From Armatimonadota bacterium (GTDB lineage Bacteria; Armatimonadota; DTGP01; JAKQQT01): a stretch of DNA of 64,000 bases. The stretch lies in NCBI GenBank assembly GCA_036504095.1, contig DASXVS010000063.1:1-64000 (forward strand), in the 5' to 3' direction. The notes under the pieces were generated by a model that ran no database searches, had not been told where the DNA came from, and saw nothing but the letters and a program-made list of their open reading frames with translations. Within the stretch, counting starts at the first letter, position 1, and each line of letters opens with the position of its first letter. Shown here piece by piece: positions 25,848-35,321 of this stretch. The position numbers were made by a program, and so were the translations under genes.

Positions 25848-27071
25848 ATGAAGATCACACGAATGCCGGTATTGCCTCGAAGGTTGCGCCGGGCGATCCC
25901 GTGGCTAGCAGCTATTGCCTTGGGCACGTGGCCACTGATGGAGGACATTCTGCCCGCCCGAGGAGCCCCAACCCAGAACAATGCAGCCACCAGACTCCCA
26001 TTGGTGGTCCTCGGCTACAACGAACTGGGAATGCACTGCATGAATCAGGACTTCTCCGAGCTTTGCATACTGCCCCCATTCAACACGATGCACGCCCAGG
26101 TCATCGACAGGACAGCAGAGCATCCGCAGATCGTGTCCAGCGGCATCACTCTGAATTACTCCATTCCGGGCAACACGCGAAGTTACGACAAGACCAATTT
26201 CTGGACATACGCCCAGGCGCTGTTCGGCACTGCATTCCCGAAAGACTACGGCCTGGCTGGTACGACCCTTACCGGGACAATGACCGTGGACGCAACAGGG
26301 CAGTGGGGCGCCACAGGCATACCGTTGACCCCTATGACAGACGCCGGTAAGCTGGATCCGTACCAATTAGCAAGGTTGGTCGCTACACAGAACGGCGTCG
26401 TCGTTGGTCGGACTCAGCCCGTCATTCCGGTGTCGTGGGAGATCTCGTGCAACATCTGCCACAAGACGCCCGGCATTTCCGCCGCGACGGACATTCTGAG
26501 GGCTCACGACCGGCGCCATGGCACCACGCTGGAGAGTGAGAAGCCAGTGCTTTGCGCGAGATGCCACGCCGACCCGGCGCTCGGCGCGGCCGGTACGACT
26601 GGAGTGTCGACACTGTCTCACGCGATGCACTCTGCACACGCTTCCCGGATGACGGCGGCGAATCTAAAGGTCGACTGCTACGCCTGCCACCCAGGAATCC
26701 GAACACAGTGCCAGCGCGATATCCATCTGGCGAAGGGAATGGACTGCCATAACTGCCACGGCGATATGGTTCAGGTCGGAGACGTCAACCGGACACCATG
26801 GGTCAGCGAACCTCATTGTTCAGATTGCCATAACGTAGCTGGCCATGCATACGAAGAGCCTAGACTGCTGTTCAAACAGTCCAGGGGGCACAACGGTGTG
26901 CACTGTCCCGCCTGCCACGGAGCTCCGCACGCCATCACTCCCACAACGACCTCGGCAGACAACGTTCAAGCAATGGCGATCCAGGGACATACGGGGACAA
27001 TTAACACCTGCACCGTCTGCCACAGCACACAGCCGGGAGATCCATTCAACCACACGTTGGGCGACGGCTAG
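25848..27071 (+). CDS. Secreted seven-haem c-type cytochrome
   Basis: The ATG at 25848 follows AAGGAGC and gives 407 residues with an N-terminal basic/hydrophobic export signal. Seven CxxCH haem-binding motifs appear in the second half: CNICH, CARCH, CYACH, CHNCH, CSDCH, CPACH and CTVCH. The first 200 residues have no haem motif but contain YNELGMHCMNQDFSELCILPPFN, suggesting a separate Cys/His-containing module. The protein would carry electrons outside the cytoplasmic membrane. It sits 10 bp after a beta-propeller gene; no quinol oxidoreductase or maturation genes are nearby. Confidence 0.85.
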   Translation: MKITRMPVLPRRLRRAIPWLAAIALGTWPLMEDILPARGAPTQNNAATRLPLVVLGYNELGMHCMNQDFSELCILPPFNTMHAQVIDRTAEHPQIVSSGITLNYSIPGNTRSYDKTNFWTYAQALFGTAFPKDYGLAGTTLTGTMTVDATGQWGATGIPLTPMTDAGKLDPYQLARLVATQNGVVVGRTQPVIPVSWEISCNICHKTPGISAATDILRAHDRRHGTTLESEKPVLCARCHADPALGAAGTTGVSTLSHAMHSAHASRMTAANLKVDCYACHPGIRTQCQRDIHLAKGMDCHNCHGDMVQVGDVNRTPWVSEPHCSDCHNVAGHAYEEPRLLFKQSRGHNGVHCPACHGAPHAITPTTTSADNVQAMAIQGHTGTINTCTVCHSTQPGDPFNHTLGDG

Positions 27072-27082
27072 TTCATCGACCA

Positions 27083-27123
27083 GAATGCGAAGGCCGGCAC
27101 GTTATCCACCGGCCTTCGCATTC
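27083..27123. terminator. Bidirectional terminator between cytochrome and sirtuin genes
   Basis: A perfect 15-bp stem pairs GAATGCGAAGGCCGG (27083-27097) with 27109-27123 around an 11-nt loop. It lies 11 bp after the cytochrome stop and includes the last codons and stop of the convergent sirtuin gene. Confidence 0.75.
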
Positions 27124-27860
27124 AGCCGTTCAACGACCAACGGGAGCAGTTCCCCTGCCTTCGAACACGACCGCCAGCAGGCGCCACGGTCCATTTGAGT
27201 CGGTCCCACATTCAGGACCGCCACACGGCGGGCGTACTGCGGCAGCGTATTGGCCGGCGAAACCTCGAGGCTCGAACCGACGACCAGCATCAGATCGGCG
27301 CTGAACGATTCCTGGACTGCCTTCTCGAAATCGTCTGTGAGCATATCCTCAAACAGGACGACGTCCGGCCGGAGCACTCCGCCGCAATCGCAGTGAGGCG
27401 GGCAGTCTCCGGCCTCAACTTGCGCCGCGAGAGTCTCAAATGGAAACCTCCGCGAGCACTTCTGGCAGCGCCCGGTCCTCATGTGTCCGTGTACTTCGAG
27501 AACGTGCCTGCTTCCCGCCCGATGATGCAGTGAATCGATATTCTGGGTGATCACGCACTGGATGGCTCCCATATTCTCCAGGTCCGCGAGAGCCTTGTGC
27601 GCGGCGTTAGGCTCGGCGGCCAGGAACGAGCGCCAAAGCGTAATCTTGAAATCGTAGAAGCGCTTCGGATCCTTGCGCATAGCCGTCACGGAGAGAATCT
27701 CGATTGGGTTCACGCGAGTCCATAGCCCGGAACCGGGCGTCCGAAAGTCCGGGATGCCGCTCTCGGTGGAGATGCCGGCGCCCGTCAGGACCACGGTGCG
27801 GTTGCTGCCTCGCAGTATATCGGCCAGTTCCAGGGATTCGAGATCGAGTTGGGATTGCAT
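27102..27860 (-). CDS. Sir2-family NAD-dependent protein deacylase
   Basis: The start at 27860 (MQSQLDLESLELADILRGS) gives 252 residues; longer readings run antisense through the next gene. Sirtuin motifs are complete: VVLTGAGISTESGIPDFR, TQNIDSLHHRAG, the catalytic His in VLEVHGHM, a CQKC ... CPPHCDCGG zinc site, VVLFEDML, and VVGSSLEVSPAN. It removes acyl groups from lysines using NAD, giving nicotinamide, which PncA and PncB (6-8 kb) could recycle. It is divergent from the dioxygenase gene, with 46 bp between start codons. Confidence 0.93.
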   Translation of the reverse strand: MQSQLDLESLELADILRGSNRTVVLTGAGISTESGIPDFRTPGSGLWTRVNPIEILSVTAMRKDPKRFYDFKITLWRSFLAAEPNAAHKALADLENMGAIQCVITQNIDSLHHRAGSRHVLEVHGHMRTGRCQKCSRRFPFETLAAQVEAGDCPPHCDCGGVLRPDVVLFEDMLTDDFEKAVQESFSADLMLVVGSSLEVSPANTLPQYARRVAVLNVGPTQMDRGACWRSCSKAGELLPLVVERLNAKAGG

Positions 27861-27906
27861 CGTAAAGCCTCCATACCCATGATGTCGCCGCCGTGCCAGA
27901 ATAGAG

Positions 27907-28773
27907 ATGGAGGATAGCTCATTGGTATCATTTGCCTGTCTCGCTCCGCACGGCTGGCTTGCCGTGCCCTTGCTCTGCGGGCCCGAAGACATCCCTGCCC
28001 ACGCTACTCGCGAAGGGCTTGAGACCCTGGGGAAAGGACTTGCAGAAGCAGCCCCGGAAACAATCGTTCTGATGTCTCCCCACGGACTGATGGTCGAAGG
28101 GGCTATCTCGATTCTGGACTCGTCCGTCGTCGAGGGTTCCACCGAGGGAATGCCCTGGGCTGCGAACAGCCGTCACAGTCTGCGGCTCGCATTCGAGGTG
28201 GACACCGAGTTGAATGCCGGCATCGCCGCCCATAGCCACGAGGCCGGGATACCCGTGCTCAGAGTCGCCAACAATGCCGCCTGGGAGCCGCTCCTGCTCG
28301 ATTTCGGAGCGCTGATCCCGCTCTGGTACGCCGGCGCCACGCTTCAGCCGAGGCCAAAGGTTGTGATACTATCTCCCGATCGAAGGCTCAGTCCCATCGA
28401 TCTGCGGTCCTGCATCGCCCTCGGGCGCGCCGTGCGGGAGACGGCTGCTACTACCGGCCGCCGTATAGCCTTTGTCGCCAGCGGCGACCTCGCCCATTCC
28501 CACGATGCAGATCACGCGTACGGATATGACCCCGCCGCAGCGGAATGGGACGCCGCGGTGGTGGACGCCGTCCGTTCGGGTGATCTCGCCAGCCTGTTAT
28601 CGTTCGATAACGATGCATTGCGACGCGCAAAGACCGACGCGTTCGGCCCCCTGATGTGCCTGTATGGCCTTCTTGAAGGCTCAAACCTGCGCGGCGAACT
28701 CTTGTCCTACGAGGCGCCCACCTATTTCGGGATGGCTTGCGCCGCGTGGACACAGCGGGAGGCCCGCGGGTAA
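27907..28773 (+). CDS. Class III extradiol dioxygenase-like (LigB family)
   Basis: The 288-residue protein has the LigB pattern of metal-ligand histidines: ACLAPHGW near the start, IVLMSPHGLMVEGAI, and VASGDLAHSHDADHAYG, with a late YEAPTYFGMACAAW. The family opens aromatic rings with non-haem iron or is related to MEMO/AmmeMemoRadiSam proteins. No AMMECR1 or radical SAM gene is adjacent, so an aromatic-ring function or an unknown one are both possible. A TG-C-CAGAAT box (27894-27902) ends 4 nt before the ATG and no ribosome binding site is seen, suggesting a leaderless mRNA. Its stop overlaps the comF-like ATG. Confidence 0.8.
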   Translation: MEDSSLVSFACLAPHGWLAVPLLCGPEDIPAHATREGLETLGKGLAEAAPETIVLMSPHGLMVEGAISILDSSVVEGSTEGMPWAANSRHSLRLAFEVDTELNAGIAAHSHEAGIPVLRVANNAAWEPLLLDFGALIPLWYAGATLQPRPKVVILSPDRRLSPIDLRSCIALGRAVRETAATTGRRIAFVASGDLAHSHDADHAYGYDPAAAEWDAAVVDAVRSGDLASLLSFDNDALRRAKTDAFGPLMCLYGLLEGSNLRGELLSYEAPTYFGMACAAWTQREARG

Positions 28774-29465
28774 TGTCGGCCTTGATCGAAGCCGGGAACG
28801 CGCTCCTGGACCTTCTCTACCCGCCCAAATGTTACTTATGCGGTCAGGTTGGAGAGTTCGTCTGCGAGGATTGCGTCGCGGCCTGGCCGCGGCCCGAGGA
28901 ACCGCGCTGCCCGCGCTGTGGCGAACCGTTGCCGATTGGCTCGTGCGGCTGGTGTCGGGACGGGATAGCCCCCCTGGCCGCCGCGGCATTCCCATATGCG
29001 TACGCGGAAGGTGTGCGCGAGGTCGTCCACTTGCTCAAGTACAGAGGTAAGCGCCGAGTAGCGGCGCCGATGTCCGCGGCGATGGTCCGTACTGCCTGGG
29101 ACACCCCGGCATTCCGGGGGGTTGACGCCATCGTCCCCGTCGGCCTGCACCCTCGGCGCATACGGCAGCGCGGGTTCAATCAGAGCGAATGGCTCGCGGA
29201 GGAGATGAGCGTTCTGATGAACGTGCCCTTGGGAATGTGGTCGATTCGCACCCGTCACACTCGCCCGCAGGTAGGGCTGTCCGCGTTGGAACGCAAGGAG
29301 AATATGCGCGGCGCCTTCGCGGCCACCCCGGAGGCCGCAGGGCGGCGGATATTGCTTGTGGACGATGTCAGCACGACCGGTGCGACAGCCCGTGAGGCAG
29401 CACGCGAACTGCGCGACGCCGGCGCGCACTGGGTTGGCCTCATCACTTTTGCGAGGGACCTGTAA
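28773..29465 (+). CDS. ComF-family phosphoribosyltransferase-like protein
   Basis: The ATG at 28773 overlaps the previous stop as TAATG and gives 230 residues. An N-terminal zinc finger (CYLCGQ, CEDC, CPRCGEP, CGWC) is followed by a type I PRTase fold: LKYRGKRRVAAPM, VPVGLHPRRIRQRGFNQSEWLA, and the PRPP loop ILLVDDVSTTGAT. ComF proteins act in DNA uptake during transformation, but many family members are found without other competence genes, as here. Length is normal. Confidence 0.92.
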   Translation: MSALIEAGNALLDLLYPPKCYLCGQVGEFVCEDCVAAWPRPEEPRCPRCGEPLPIGSCGWCRDGIAPLAAAAFPYAYAEGVREVVHLLKYRGKRRVAAPMSAAMVRTAWDTPAFRGVDAIVPVGLHPRRIRQRGFNQSEWLAEEMSVLMNVPLGMWSIRTRHTRPQVGLSALERKENMRGAFAATPEAAGRRILLVDDVSTTGATAREAARELRDAGAHWVGLITFARDL

Positions 29466-29551
29466 CATCGTGGCCAGGGTTGTATGAGCGATGCTTGTAT
29501 GTTAACATTGAAACCGGATACTGGAAGCGGCTTCACCGTGGGCTTCCGTTC

Positions 29552-31762
29552 ATGAAAGGCACACCTTTGACGATCAACACTTTCGCGCTGAGAGTGATAT
29601 CAGCCGCCGCCCTGATTATCGCCCCGATGACCGCGGCGCACTCGACCCCCATAGAGCGTTCCGAACCCATCCCGTGGATCGGAGAGCAGGCGATCACGGA
29701 AACCGTGGCGCAGATTATGGAGCATCAGGCCGGATTCGTGCGGTCAACTCCCCGTCCCATACGGCCCCGCCTTTCGGCCAATCGCATGGGCCTTCGGCCC
29801 ATGATGGATTCAACGGACGAAACCCCGTCGATTTCCTCGGCGCCGACCGATCCGCGAACGACCCTCAAGGGGCGGAAGGACGCGCCGCAGACCACCGGCG
29901 TCTCCTTCAACGGGCCGACAGTTTCGGACACGCTCGGGTACACCCCGCCTGACGCCATGGGCGCCGCCGGCCCGACGCAGTTTCTCGCGACGGTCAACGG
30001 GCGATTCCGTACGTACAACAAGGCGACGGGCATCGCGGATGGAGCGCTCAATGCCGATCCGGATGTGTTCTTCCAGTCGGTATTGACGCCCGGAGTCTAC
30101 GCCAATGGCACCACGGATCCCCGCGTTCGTTTCGACCGCCTCACAGGCCGCTGGTTCATCGTTATGATCGACATCCCGACTGACTCGAGCAACGTCTCGG
30201 TCAACAACCGCGTGCTCATTGCGGTCAGCAGCAGCGCAGTCATCACCGGCCAGACGAGTTTCAAGTTCTTTTATTTCCAGCAGAACACTGTGAGCCCCGC
30301 CGGTGACACAAATATGTTCGCCGATTATCCCACGCTGGGCCTGGATGTCAACGCGCTGTACATTGGCGCCAATATGTTCACCGGCGCCGGCGGGTTTCAC
30401 TCCACAACGGGATGGGTCGTCCAGAAATCTTCGATCCTGGGCGCCGGCCCCATCGCGGTCACAGCGTTCCGTAATCTCGCGACCATGACAGGAATCACCC
30501 CAAACCCGGGTGTATACACGCCTCAAGGCGTGGACAATGACGACCCGACCGCAATGGAAGGTTACTTCATCGGGCCCGAAAACAACGACTACGGCATCCT
30601 CGTGATGCGACGCGTCTCGACCCCGGGCGGCACCCCAACCATCTCCGGCGACCTGAATATCCCCGTACCGCCGACAAGTTACCCGGTGAGCGTCACAACC
30701 CTGGGCAGCACATGTCCGCTTGACGCATCCGGGGACGATCGCCTGTACTCGGCTCAAATTCAGAGGAATCCTGTCAACGGCGAGCAGACGCTGTGGACGG
30801 CACACAGCATCGGCGTGGACAGCAACGGAATCGCCAGTTCCAGCCCGGTGATGGATGCCTCCCGTTGGTACGAACTCAGGAACCTCACGACGACGCCTGC
30901 CCTGAAACAGAGCGGGACACTGTACGATTCCACCGGCGCGCATCGGAGTTACATATACCCTGCGATCGCGATGTCCGGGCAAGGGCATGTGGCCCTGTCG
31001 AGCAGCACTATGGGGCCAAGCGCCTACACCGGAGTGGCGCTCACAGGCCGCCTGAATGGAGACGCCGCGGGCACTCTGCAGCCCGTCACTATGGTCCCGC
31101 TGACTTCATTCGCCTACAACTACGAGAATTGCACGGGATCGCAGCCGTACCAGCGCTGGGGCGACTACGGCTACACCTGCGTGGACCCCAACGACGATAT
31201 GACGATGTGGACCGTGCAGGAATACGCCTCCGCCACGAACAAATGGGGGGTGCGCATCGTCCAGCTCAAAGCCCCGCCGCCGGCCCTGCCGATCGCGTGT
31301 AGTCCCAACACGCTGGCGCCGGGCGCCGCCGGCGCCATCCTCGTCGTCACGGGCGCCTCAACTGGCGGCTCCGGGTTTTTCGACCCCGGGGCCGGCTTCG
31401 CCAACCGCCTCACGGCCGGCGTTTCCGGCTCAGGAGTCACCGTCAACAGCGTCACGTACAACAGTCCGACGCAGGTTACGCTGAACGTCACCGTTGCATC
31501 CGGCACGCCTAACGGCCAGCGCTCGATCACCATCACCAACCCGGATGGGCAGACGCTCACCAGTGCGGTCGGCGTGCTCAGCATCGCCGGCGTTCCTTAC
31601 GTGGCCGGCGATGTCGTGAACGCGCTGAAGATCGCCGGAGGCCTTCTCAGTTCGAGCAGCGCGGACATCTCCCGATACGGAATCGTGACAGGCAACGCCG
31701 TGAACATAGCAGACGCAACACAGATCCTCCGCAAGGTAACCGGCCTTGTGCCCAATCCCTGA
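29552..31762 (+). CDS. Large secreted protein with IPT-like domain and dockerin-like tag
   Basis: The ATG at 29552 opens a signal peptide (KGTPLTINTFALRVISAAAL...), giving 736 residues; an upstream TTG start is unsupported. The central region (about 105-560) has DAMGAAGPTQFLATVNGRF, DPRVRFDRLTGRWFIVMID and DYPTLGLDVNALYIGANM. I associate that pattern with conserved secreted proteins of unknown function, probably a propeller-like fold. Residues about 590-680 resemble an IPT/TIG beta-sandwich (NTLAPGAAGAILVVTGAS ... SITITNPDGQTL). The C-terminal 50 residues form the dockerin-like tag (VNALKIAGGLL ... NIADATQILRKVTGLVP). No catalytic motif was found. Confidence 0.7.
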   Translation: MKGTPLTINTFALRVISAAALIIAPMTAAHSTPIERSEPIPWIGEQAITETVAQIMEHQAGFVRSTPRPIRPRLSANRMGLRPMMDSTDETPSISSAPTDPRTTLKGRKDAPQTTGVSFNGPTVSDTLGYTPPDAMGAAGPTQFLATVNGRFRTYNKATGIADGALNADPDVFFQSVLTPGVYANGTTDPRVRFDRLTGRWFIVMIDIPTDSSNVSVNNRVLIAVSSSAVITGQTSFKFFYFQQNTVSPAGDTNMFADYPTLGLDVNALYIGANMFTGAGGFHSTTGWVVQKSSILGAGPIAVTAFRNLATMTGITPNPGVYTPQGVDNDDPTAMEGYFIGPENNDYGILVMRRVSTPGGTPTISGDLNIPVPPTSYPVSVTTLGSTCPLDASGDDRLYSAQIQRNPVNGEQTLWTAHSIGVDSNGIASSSPVMDASRWYELRNLTTTPALKQSGTLYDSTGAHRSYIYPAIAMSGQGHVALSSSTMGPSAYTGVALTGRLNGDAAGTLQPVTMVPLTSFAYNYENCTGSQPYQRWGDYGYTCVDPNDDMTMWTVQEYASATNKWGVRIVQLKAPPPALPIACSPNTLAPGAAGAILVVTGASTGGSGFFDPGAGFANRLTAGVSGSGVTVNSVTYNSPTQVTLNVTVASGTPNGQRSITITNPDGQTLTSAVGVLSIAGVPYVAGDVVNALKIAGGLLSSSSADISRYGIVTGNAVNIADATQILRKVTGLVPNP

Positions 31763-31808
31763 CGTCCCCGGGCCGGAACGCGCGTTGCAGTGCGTTCCGG
31801 CCCCGGCC

Positions 31809-31817
31809 TATCATACT
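31809..31817 (+). promoter_or_regulatory. -10 box 5-8 nt before the phosphoesterase ATG
   Basis: TATCATACT contains two overlapping -10-like hexamers (TATCAT and CATACT) ending 8 and 5 nt before the ATG at 31823. No Shine-Dalgarno sequence is present, suggesting a leaderless mRNA. Confidence 0.35.
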
Positions 31818-31822
31818 GCCAT

Positions 31823-32695
31823 ATGGAACCGATGACAGTGCTGGCGGGGATCGCGGCGGGCCTCGGCGCGGAAGCATGCCGACGCAGTGAAACGGAGCGT
31901 ATCGTGGTTACGGAACACGTCATCGCCCTGCCGATGTGGCCTTCGGCGCTCGACGGTTTCCGCGTGATCGTGGCCTCCGATATGCACGTTCACCCGAACG
32001 CCAAGGCGCCCGGTCGCCGGGAGACGCGCCTCGGCCGGATCCTTGGCTCACTCGACGGCGACATCCTTGTCGTTCCCGGCGATGCCGCCAACACGCGAGA
32101 CGCCGCGCGGATTGCCGCCGGAATCATAGAGATGGCACGCCCTCGATACGGCACATTCATCACATTCGGGAATGGCGAGCACAAACGGGGGGATGAGACT
32201 TCACCCATCGCCCGCGAATTGAGTCGGGCGGGCCGGGTGCTCGTCAACGAAAGCGTTGTCCTCCCCGTCGGCGGCGAGGGCATGGCAATCCTCGGTGTCG
32301 ATGATCCGAGCGAAGACCGGGACCGCCTGGACCTTGCTGGCCGAGGCCTGTCCGGCGACTTGCCCACAATTCTGCTCGCCCACTCCCCGGAAATCGTGAC
32401 ACGACTGCATCGCCGGCCCGTTGACCTCGTCATCTGTGGACACACGCACGGCGGCCAGGTTTGCCCGCCGAACGGCCAGGCACTCTGGACGCAGACACAG
32501 ACGTTGGAGCGCTCTTCACTGGGCTATGGAACGTTTGGCCCGCGCGATTTCGCGCGATTCACCTCGCGCGACCTCCAGCGCACCAGGATGTTTGTGAGCC
32601 GCGGCGTGGGGACCGCCAAGATGGCGGTCCGCGTTTTCTGCCCACCCGAAGTCGCAGTGCTCACGCTCCGCCGCGAAGCCGGCGCCGGCACTTAA
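31823..32695 (+). CDS. Metallophosphoesterase (YkuE-like)
   Basis: The 290-residue protein has the calcineurin-like motif series: VIVASDMHVHP, ILVVPGDAAN, TFGNGEHKRGDE, LLAHSPE and VICGHTHGGQ. The third motif is GNGEH rather than the usual GNHE/D, so the expected GN-H core is altered by one inserted residue. The N-terminus has a weak hydrophobic stretch, as in YkuE-type enzymes that are exported or membrane-bound. The substrate is unknown; known relatives act on UDP-diacylglucosamine or other phosphodiesters. It stands alone between two secreted or metabolic genes. Confidence 0.88.
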   Translation: MEPMTVLAGIAAGLGAEACRRSETERIVVTEHVIALPMWPSALDGFRVIVASDMHVHPNAKAPGRRETRLGRILGSLDGDILVVPGDAANTRDAARIAAGIIEMARPRYGTFITFGNGEHKRGDETSPIARELSRAGRVLVNESVVLPVGGEGMAILGVDDPSEDRDRLDLAGRGLSGDLPTILLAHSPEIVTRLHRRPVDLVICGHTHGGQVCPPNGQALWTQTQTLERSSLGYGTFGPRDFARFTSRDLQRTRMFVSRGVGTAKMAVRVFCPPEVAVLTLRREAGAGT

Positions 32696-32819
32696 CGCAT
32701 CCCCGCTTGGCTCATTTCTTGCTTCACAACATGTAGCCGTATTGTCAACAAGTGCTATCATCCTAAGAGGGTGACGCCTCGACCCGCTCCATGCGCGTCG
32801 GCTGGGATGGCGGACAACC

Positions 32820-34004
32820 TTGCATCTCACGATTCCAACCAGGAAACCGAAAACGAACACTGCCGCGCCATCCGCTGAACTTGTCGCTATCGCACGACTC
32901 GCCGTAGCAGGCCGCGCCGACGCCGTGACGGACGCTCTGGCATCGTCGCCGGACCCAATGGCGCTGGCGGACGCGGCCCAACACCACGGTCTCGCCCCGA
33001 TTTTTCACGTCTTCTCACGCGCCCGGGCCAACGAACTCCCTCCGGAGCTTTCCGGCCGCTTGGCGGCAGCTTATCGCCAGAACAAAGCCCGCGCGATCAT
33101 CCTCCTCAGCGAGGCCGCCCGCATCGCGCCTCAGTTTGAATCGCGGGGCGTACCGTGCATCCCGTTGAAGGGCGCCGCTCTCGCCGAAGACCTTTATGGT
33201 GATCCGGCGATGAGGCCGATGCACGACGTCGATCTGATCGTGCCGCAAAGCGCGCTGGCCATCGCGCGGGAAATCATGCTCGCAGCAGGCTATCACGAAG
33301 AATCGGGCGATCTGCGCGCCGGCTTTGAAGAGGAATTCCGTTCGGAACTCTCGTTCTACCGCAGTTCGCCGCACCCGTGCCGTGTGGAAATCCACTGGGG
33401 CCTGCTCAATTTCGGCGGCCACGAGGAATGGACGAAAGAGGCGTTCAAACGCAGCGTGGTGACCCCGCGCGGCCGCCGCCTGACCGACGAGGAAACACTG
33501 CTCTACCTCGCCGCGCACTCTGCATACCACCACCAGAACGACCGCCTGATTTGGGAGTTCGACGTTGCCCTGCTTCTACAGAGCAAGGGCGCATTGCTCG
33601 ATGACTCGGTCGTCGGCGAGTTGGCCCAGACGCACCGACTCCTGATGCCGCTCCGCTGGGCGCTGGAAACCGGCGAACGGCTCGGGGTGCCGGCGCCCCC
33701 GCACCTGGCTGCGGTATTGCAGCATCGACGGGTTGGACGGGTCGAGCGTTGGGGCTTGCGGTTTGCGCGCGATCCCCAGCTCGCCTCGGCCGTGCGCACC
33801 CTTCTCACTCTGCGCAGCACCCCAGGGTGGCGACGGCGGTTGAGGCTGATCGGCGCGAAACTATTCCCGGACAAGGAACACCTCGTGGCGCGGCACCATG
33901 CGCACGGGTTCTGGCCGTGGATATATACAAAGCGCATCCTCTCACTGGGCGCCAGGCTTGCGTTGGCCCTTCTCCACATCGGAAAGCCCCGTTCAGGCGA
34001 CTAA
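32820..34004 (+). CDS. Nucleotidyltransferase-family protein (NTP_transf_5 type)
   Basis: The 394-residue reading begins at a TTG (32820); the start is uncertain because no ribosome binding site is clear. The core reads IPLKGAALAEDLYGDPAMRPMHDVDLIV (in two parts), with the LKG...Y.D...R...D.D pattern of the uncharacterised NTP_transf_5 family, followed by CRVEIHWGLL and TDEETLLYLAAHSAYHHQ. The two Asp of HDVDLIV are the likely metal ligands. Such proteins are often found in polysaccharide clusters; here the envelope operon begins a few genes downstream. The substrate is unknown. Confidence 0.8.
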   Translation: MHLTIPTRKPKTNTAAPSAELVAIARLAVAGRADAVTDALASSPDPMALADAAQHHGLAPIFHVFSRARANELPPELSGRLAAAYRQNKARAIILLSEAARIAPQFESRGVPCIPLKGAALAEDLYGDPAMRPMHDVDLIVPQSALAIAREIMLAAGYHEESGDLRAGFEEEFRSELSFYRSSPHPCRVEIHWGLLNFGGHEEWTKEAFKRSVVTPRGRRLTDEETLLYLAAHSAYHHQNDRLIWEFDVALLLQSKGALLDDSVVGELAQTHRLLMPLRWALETGERLGVPAPPHLAAVLQHRRVGRVERWGLRFARDPQLASAVRTLLTLRSTPGWRRRLRLIGAKLFPDKEHLVARHHAHGFWPWIYTKRILSLGARLALALLHIGKPRSGD

Positions 34005-34063
34005 CCGGGTCGCGAGAGTCGGGTGCGCCGCCTTCCTGTTCGCCACCGGTCCTTCGCCGTGGC

Positions 34064-34069
34064 TATCAT
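34064..34069 (+). promoter_or_regulatory. -10 box 9 nt before the AI-2E-type permease ATG
   Basis: TATCAT ends 9 nt before the ATG at 34079. No ribosome binding site is present between them. Confidence 0.3.
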
Positions 34070-34078
34070 CACCTTGAC

Positions 34079-35299
34079 ATGGAACCTAACAACCACGACC
34101 ACCCGGGCGACACGCTCAGCCCGCCACCAGCATCCGATCCCAGCTTCAGCAGCGCTCTGGTCGAGCAGGACTGGGTAACGCTTCGCACTCGCGTGGGCAT
34201 CCGCATCACCGTTTTCGCCGTTTCGTTCATCGCGTTCATCGTCTTCCTCGCGTTCGCCCTCAGCCGCCTCGCCCACGTCCTCGAACTCTTCACGATTGGC
34301 CTGTTGCTGGCGATGGCCATCAACCCGGCGGTCGCATGGTTTGAGAAGCGCCACACCCAACGCTGGGTTTCCGTCACGGCCCTCGTGCTGCTCCTCGCGG
34401 GTGTTGTCATCGGCGGACTCGCCTCGCTCGCCCCAACCCTGGTCGACCAATCGACCAGGTTCATCAACGATGCACCCCAGATCGGCAACAGCCTGCAGCA
34501 ACACCTCAAGTGGCTGGACCATCGGTTCCCTGCCGCGCACGTTGCGGAACTCGCCAACCGCCTGCAGAGCGAAGCCTCCCAAAGCCTATCCGGTATCCAG
34601 TCCACCGCCACAACCGTCTTCACCGCCAGCGTGACCACCGTGGTGGAAGCGGTGCTCGTCGTCTTCCTCGTAGTCTTCGTCCTCTCCGATCCCCACCCCC
34701 TGGTGCGCGGTCTGCGCGGCGTCATGCCTCCGCAGTGGCAACCGGAGGTCACGCGCATCGGCGAGTTGGTTGTCGCGAAGGTCCAGGCGTGGATCCAGGG
34801 GTCGTTGATCCTGATGCTGTTCATCGCCGTGCTGGATACGATCGGTCTTCTGGTTCTGGGCGTCCCGTATGCGCTCCTTTGGGGCGTCCTAAGCGGGCTT
34901 CTGGAGATCATCCCGACCCTCGGGCCGATCATCGCCGCCGTTCCACCCGCCATCGTCGGCCTCACGATGCCCCACCCAGTCACCGCGCTCTACATCCTGG
35001 GCCTCTACGTCGTCATCCAACAGATCGAAAGCAACGTGCTGGTACCCGTAGTCATGAGCAACAAGGTGCGACTCCACCCGGTCACGCTGCTCTGTTTCCT
35101 CCTGGTGATGGCGGAGTTCCTGGGCGTCTTCGGAGCGCTGATTGCCACGCCGCTGGCAGCCACTCTGAAGGTCCTCTACATGGAGTTGTACTACCGGCGA
35201 TTGCACGGCGCGCTACCGCCCGAGGAAGCGAACGATCCCACTCGCCTGAAGCTCAAACGAAGGCGCGCCCGAAAAGCAACGGAGGATGCCGCGCCTTGA
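34079..35299 (+). CDS. AI-2E family transporter (PerM/TqsA-like)
   Basis: The 406-residue integral membrane protein has about eight hydrophobic segments and the family's central soluble helix region (about 130-190, LVDQSTRFINDAPQIGNSLQQHLKW, in parts). Conserved pieces include GVLSGLLEIIPTLGPIIAAVPP and VVIQQIESNVLVPVVMSNKVRLHPV. The family exports small molecules, one member being the autoinducer-2 exporter, but most members have no known substrate. The ATG at 34079 is chosen because upstream codons run into the previous gene's end. The basic C-terminus (KLKRRRARKATED) is cytoplasmic. Confidence 0.92.
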   Translation: MEPNNHDHPGDTLSPPPASDPSFSSALVEQDWVTLRTRVGIRITVFAVSFIAFIVFLAFALSRLAHVLELFTIGLLLAMAINPAVAWFEKRHTQRWVSVTALVLLLAGVVIGGLASLAPTLVDQSTRFINDAPQIGNSLQQHLKWLDHRFPAAHVAELANRLQSEASQSLSGIQSTATTVFTASVTTVVEAVLVVFLVVFVLSDPHPLVRGLRGVMPPQWQPEVTRIGELVVAKVQAWIQGSLILMLFIAVLDTIGLLVLGVPYALLWGVLSGLLEIIPTLGPIIAAVPPAIVGLTMPHPVTALYILGLYVVIQQIESNVLVPVVMSNKVRLHPVTLLCFLLVMAEFLGVFGALIATPLAATLKVLYMELYYRRLHGALPPEEANDPTRLKLKRRRARKATEDAAP

Positions 35300-35321
35300 G
35301 CCGGTATCCGTTCCCCGCGCG

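Noticed and set aside
29810-30988. 392-codon open frame opposite the large tagged secreted protein
   Set aside because: Antisense shadow; low-complexity Arg/Ala-rich translation.
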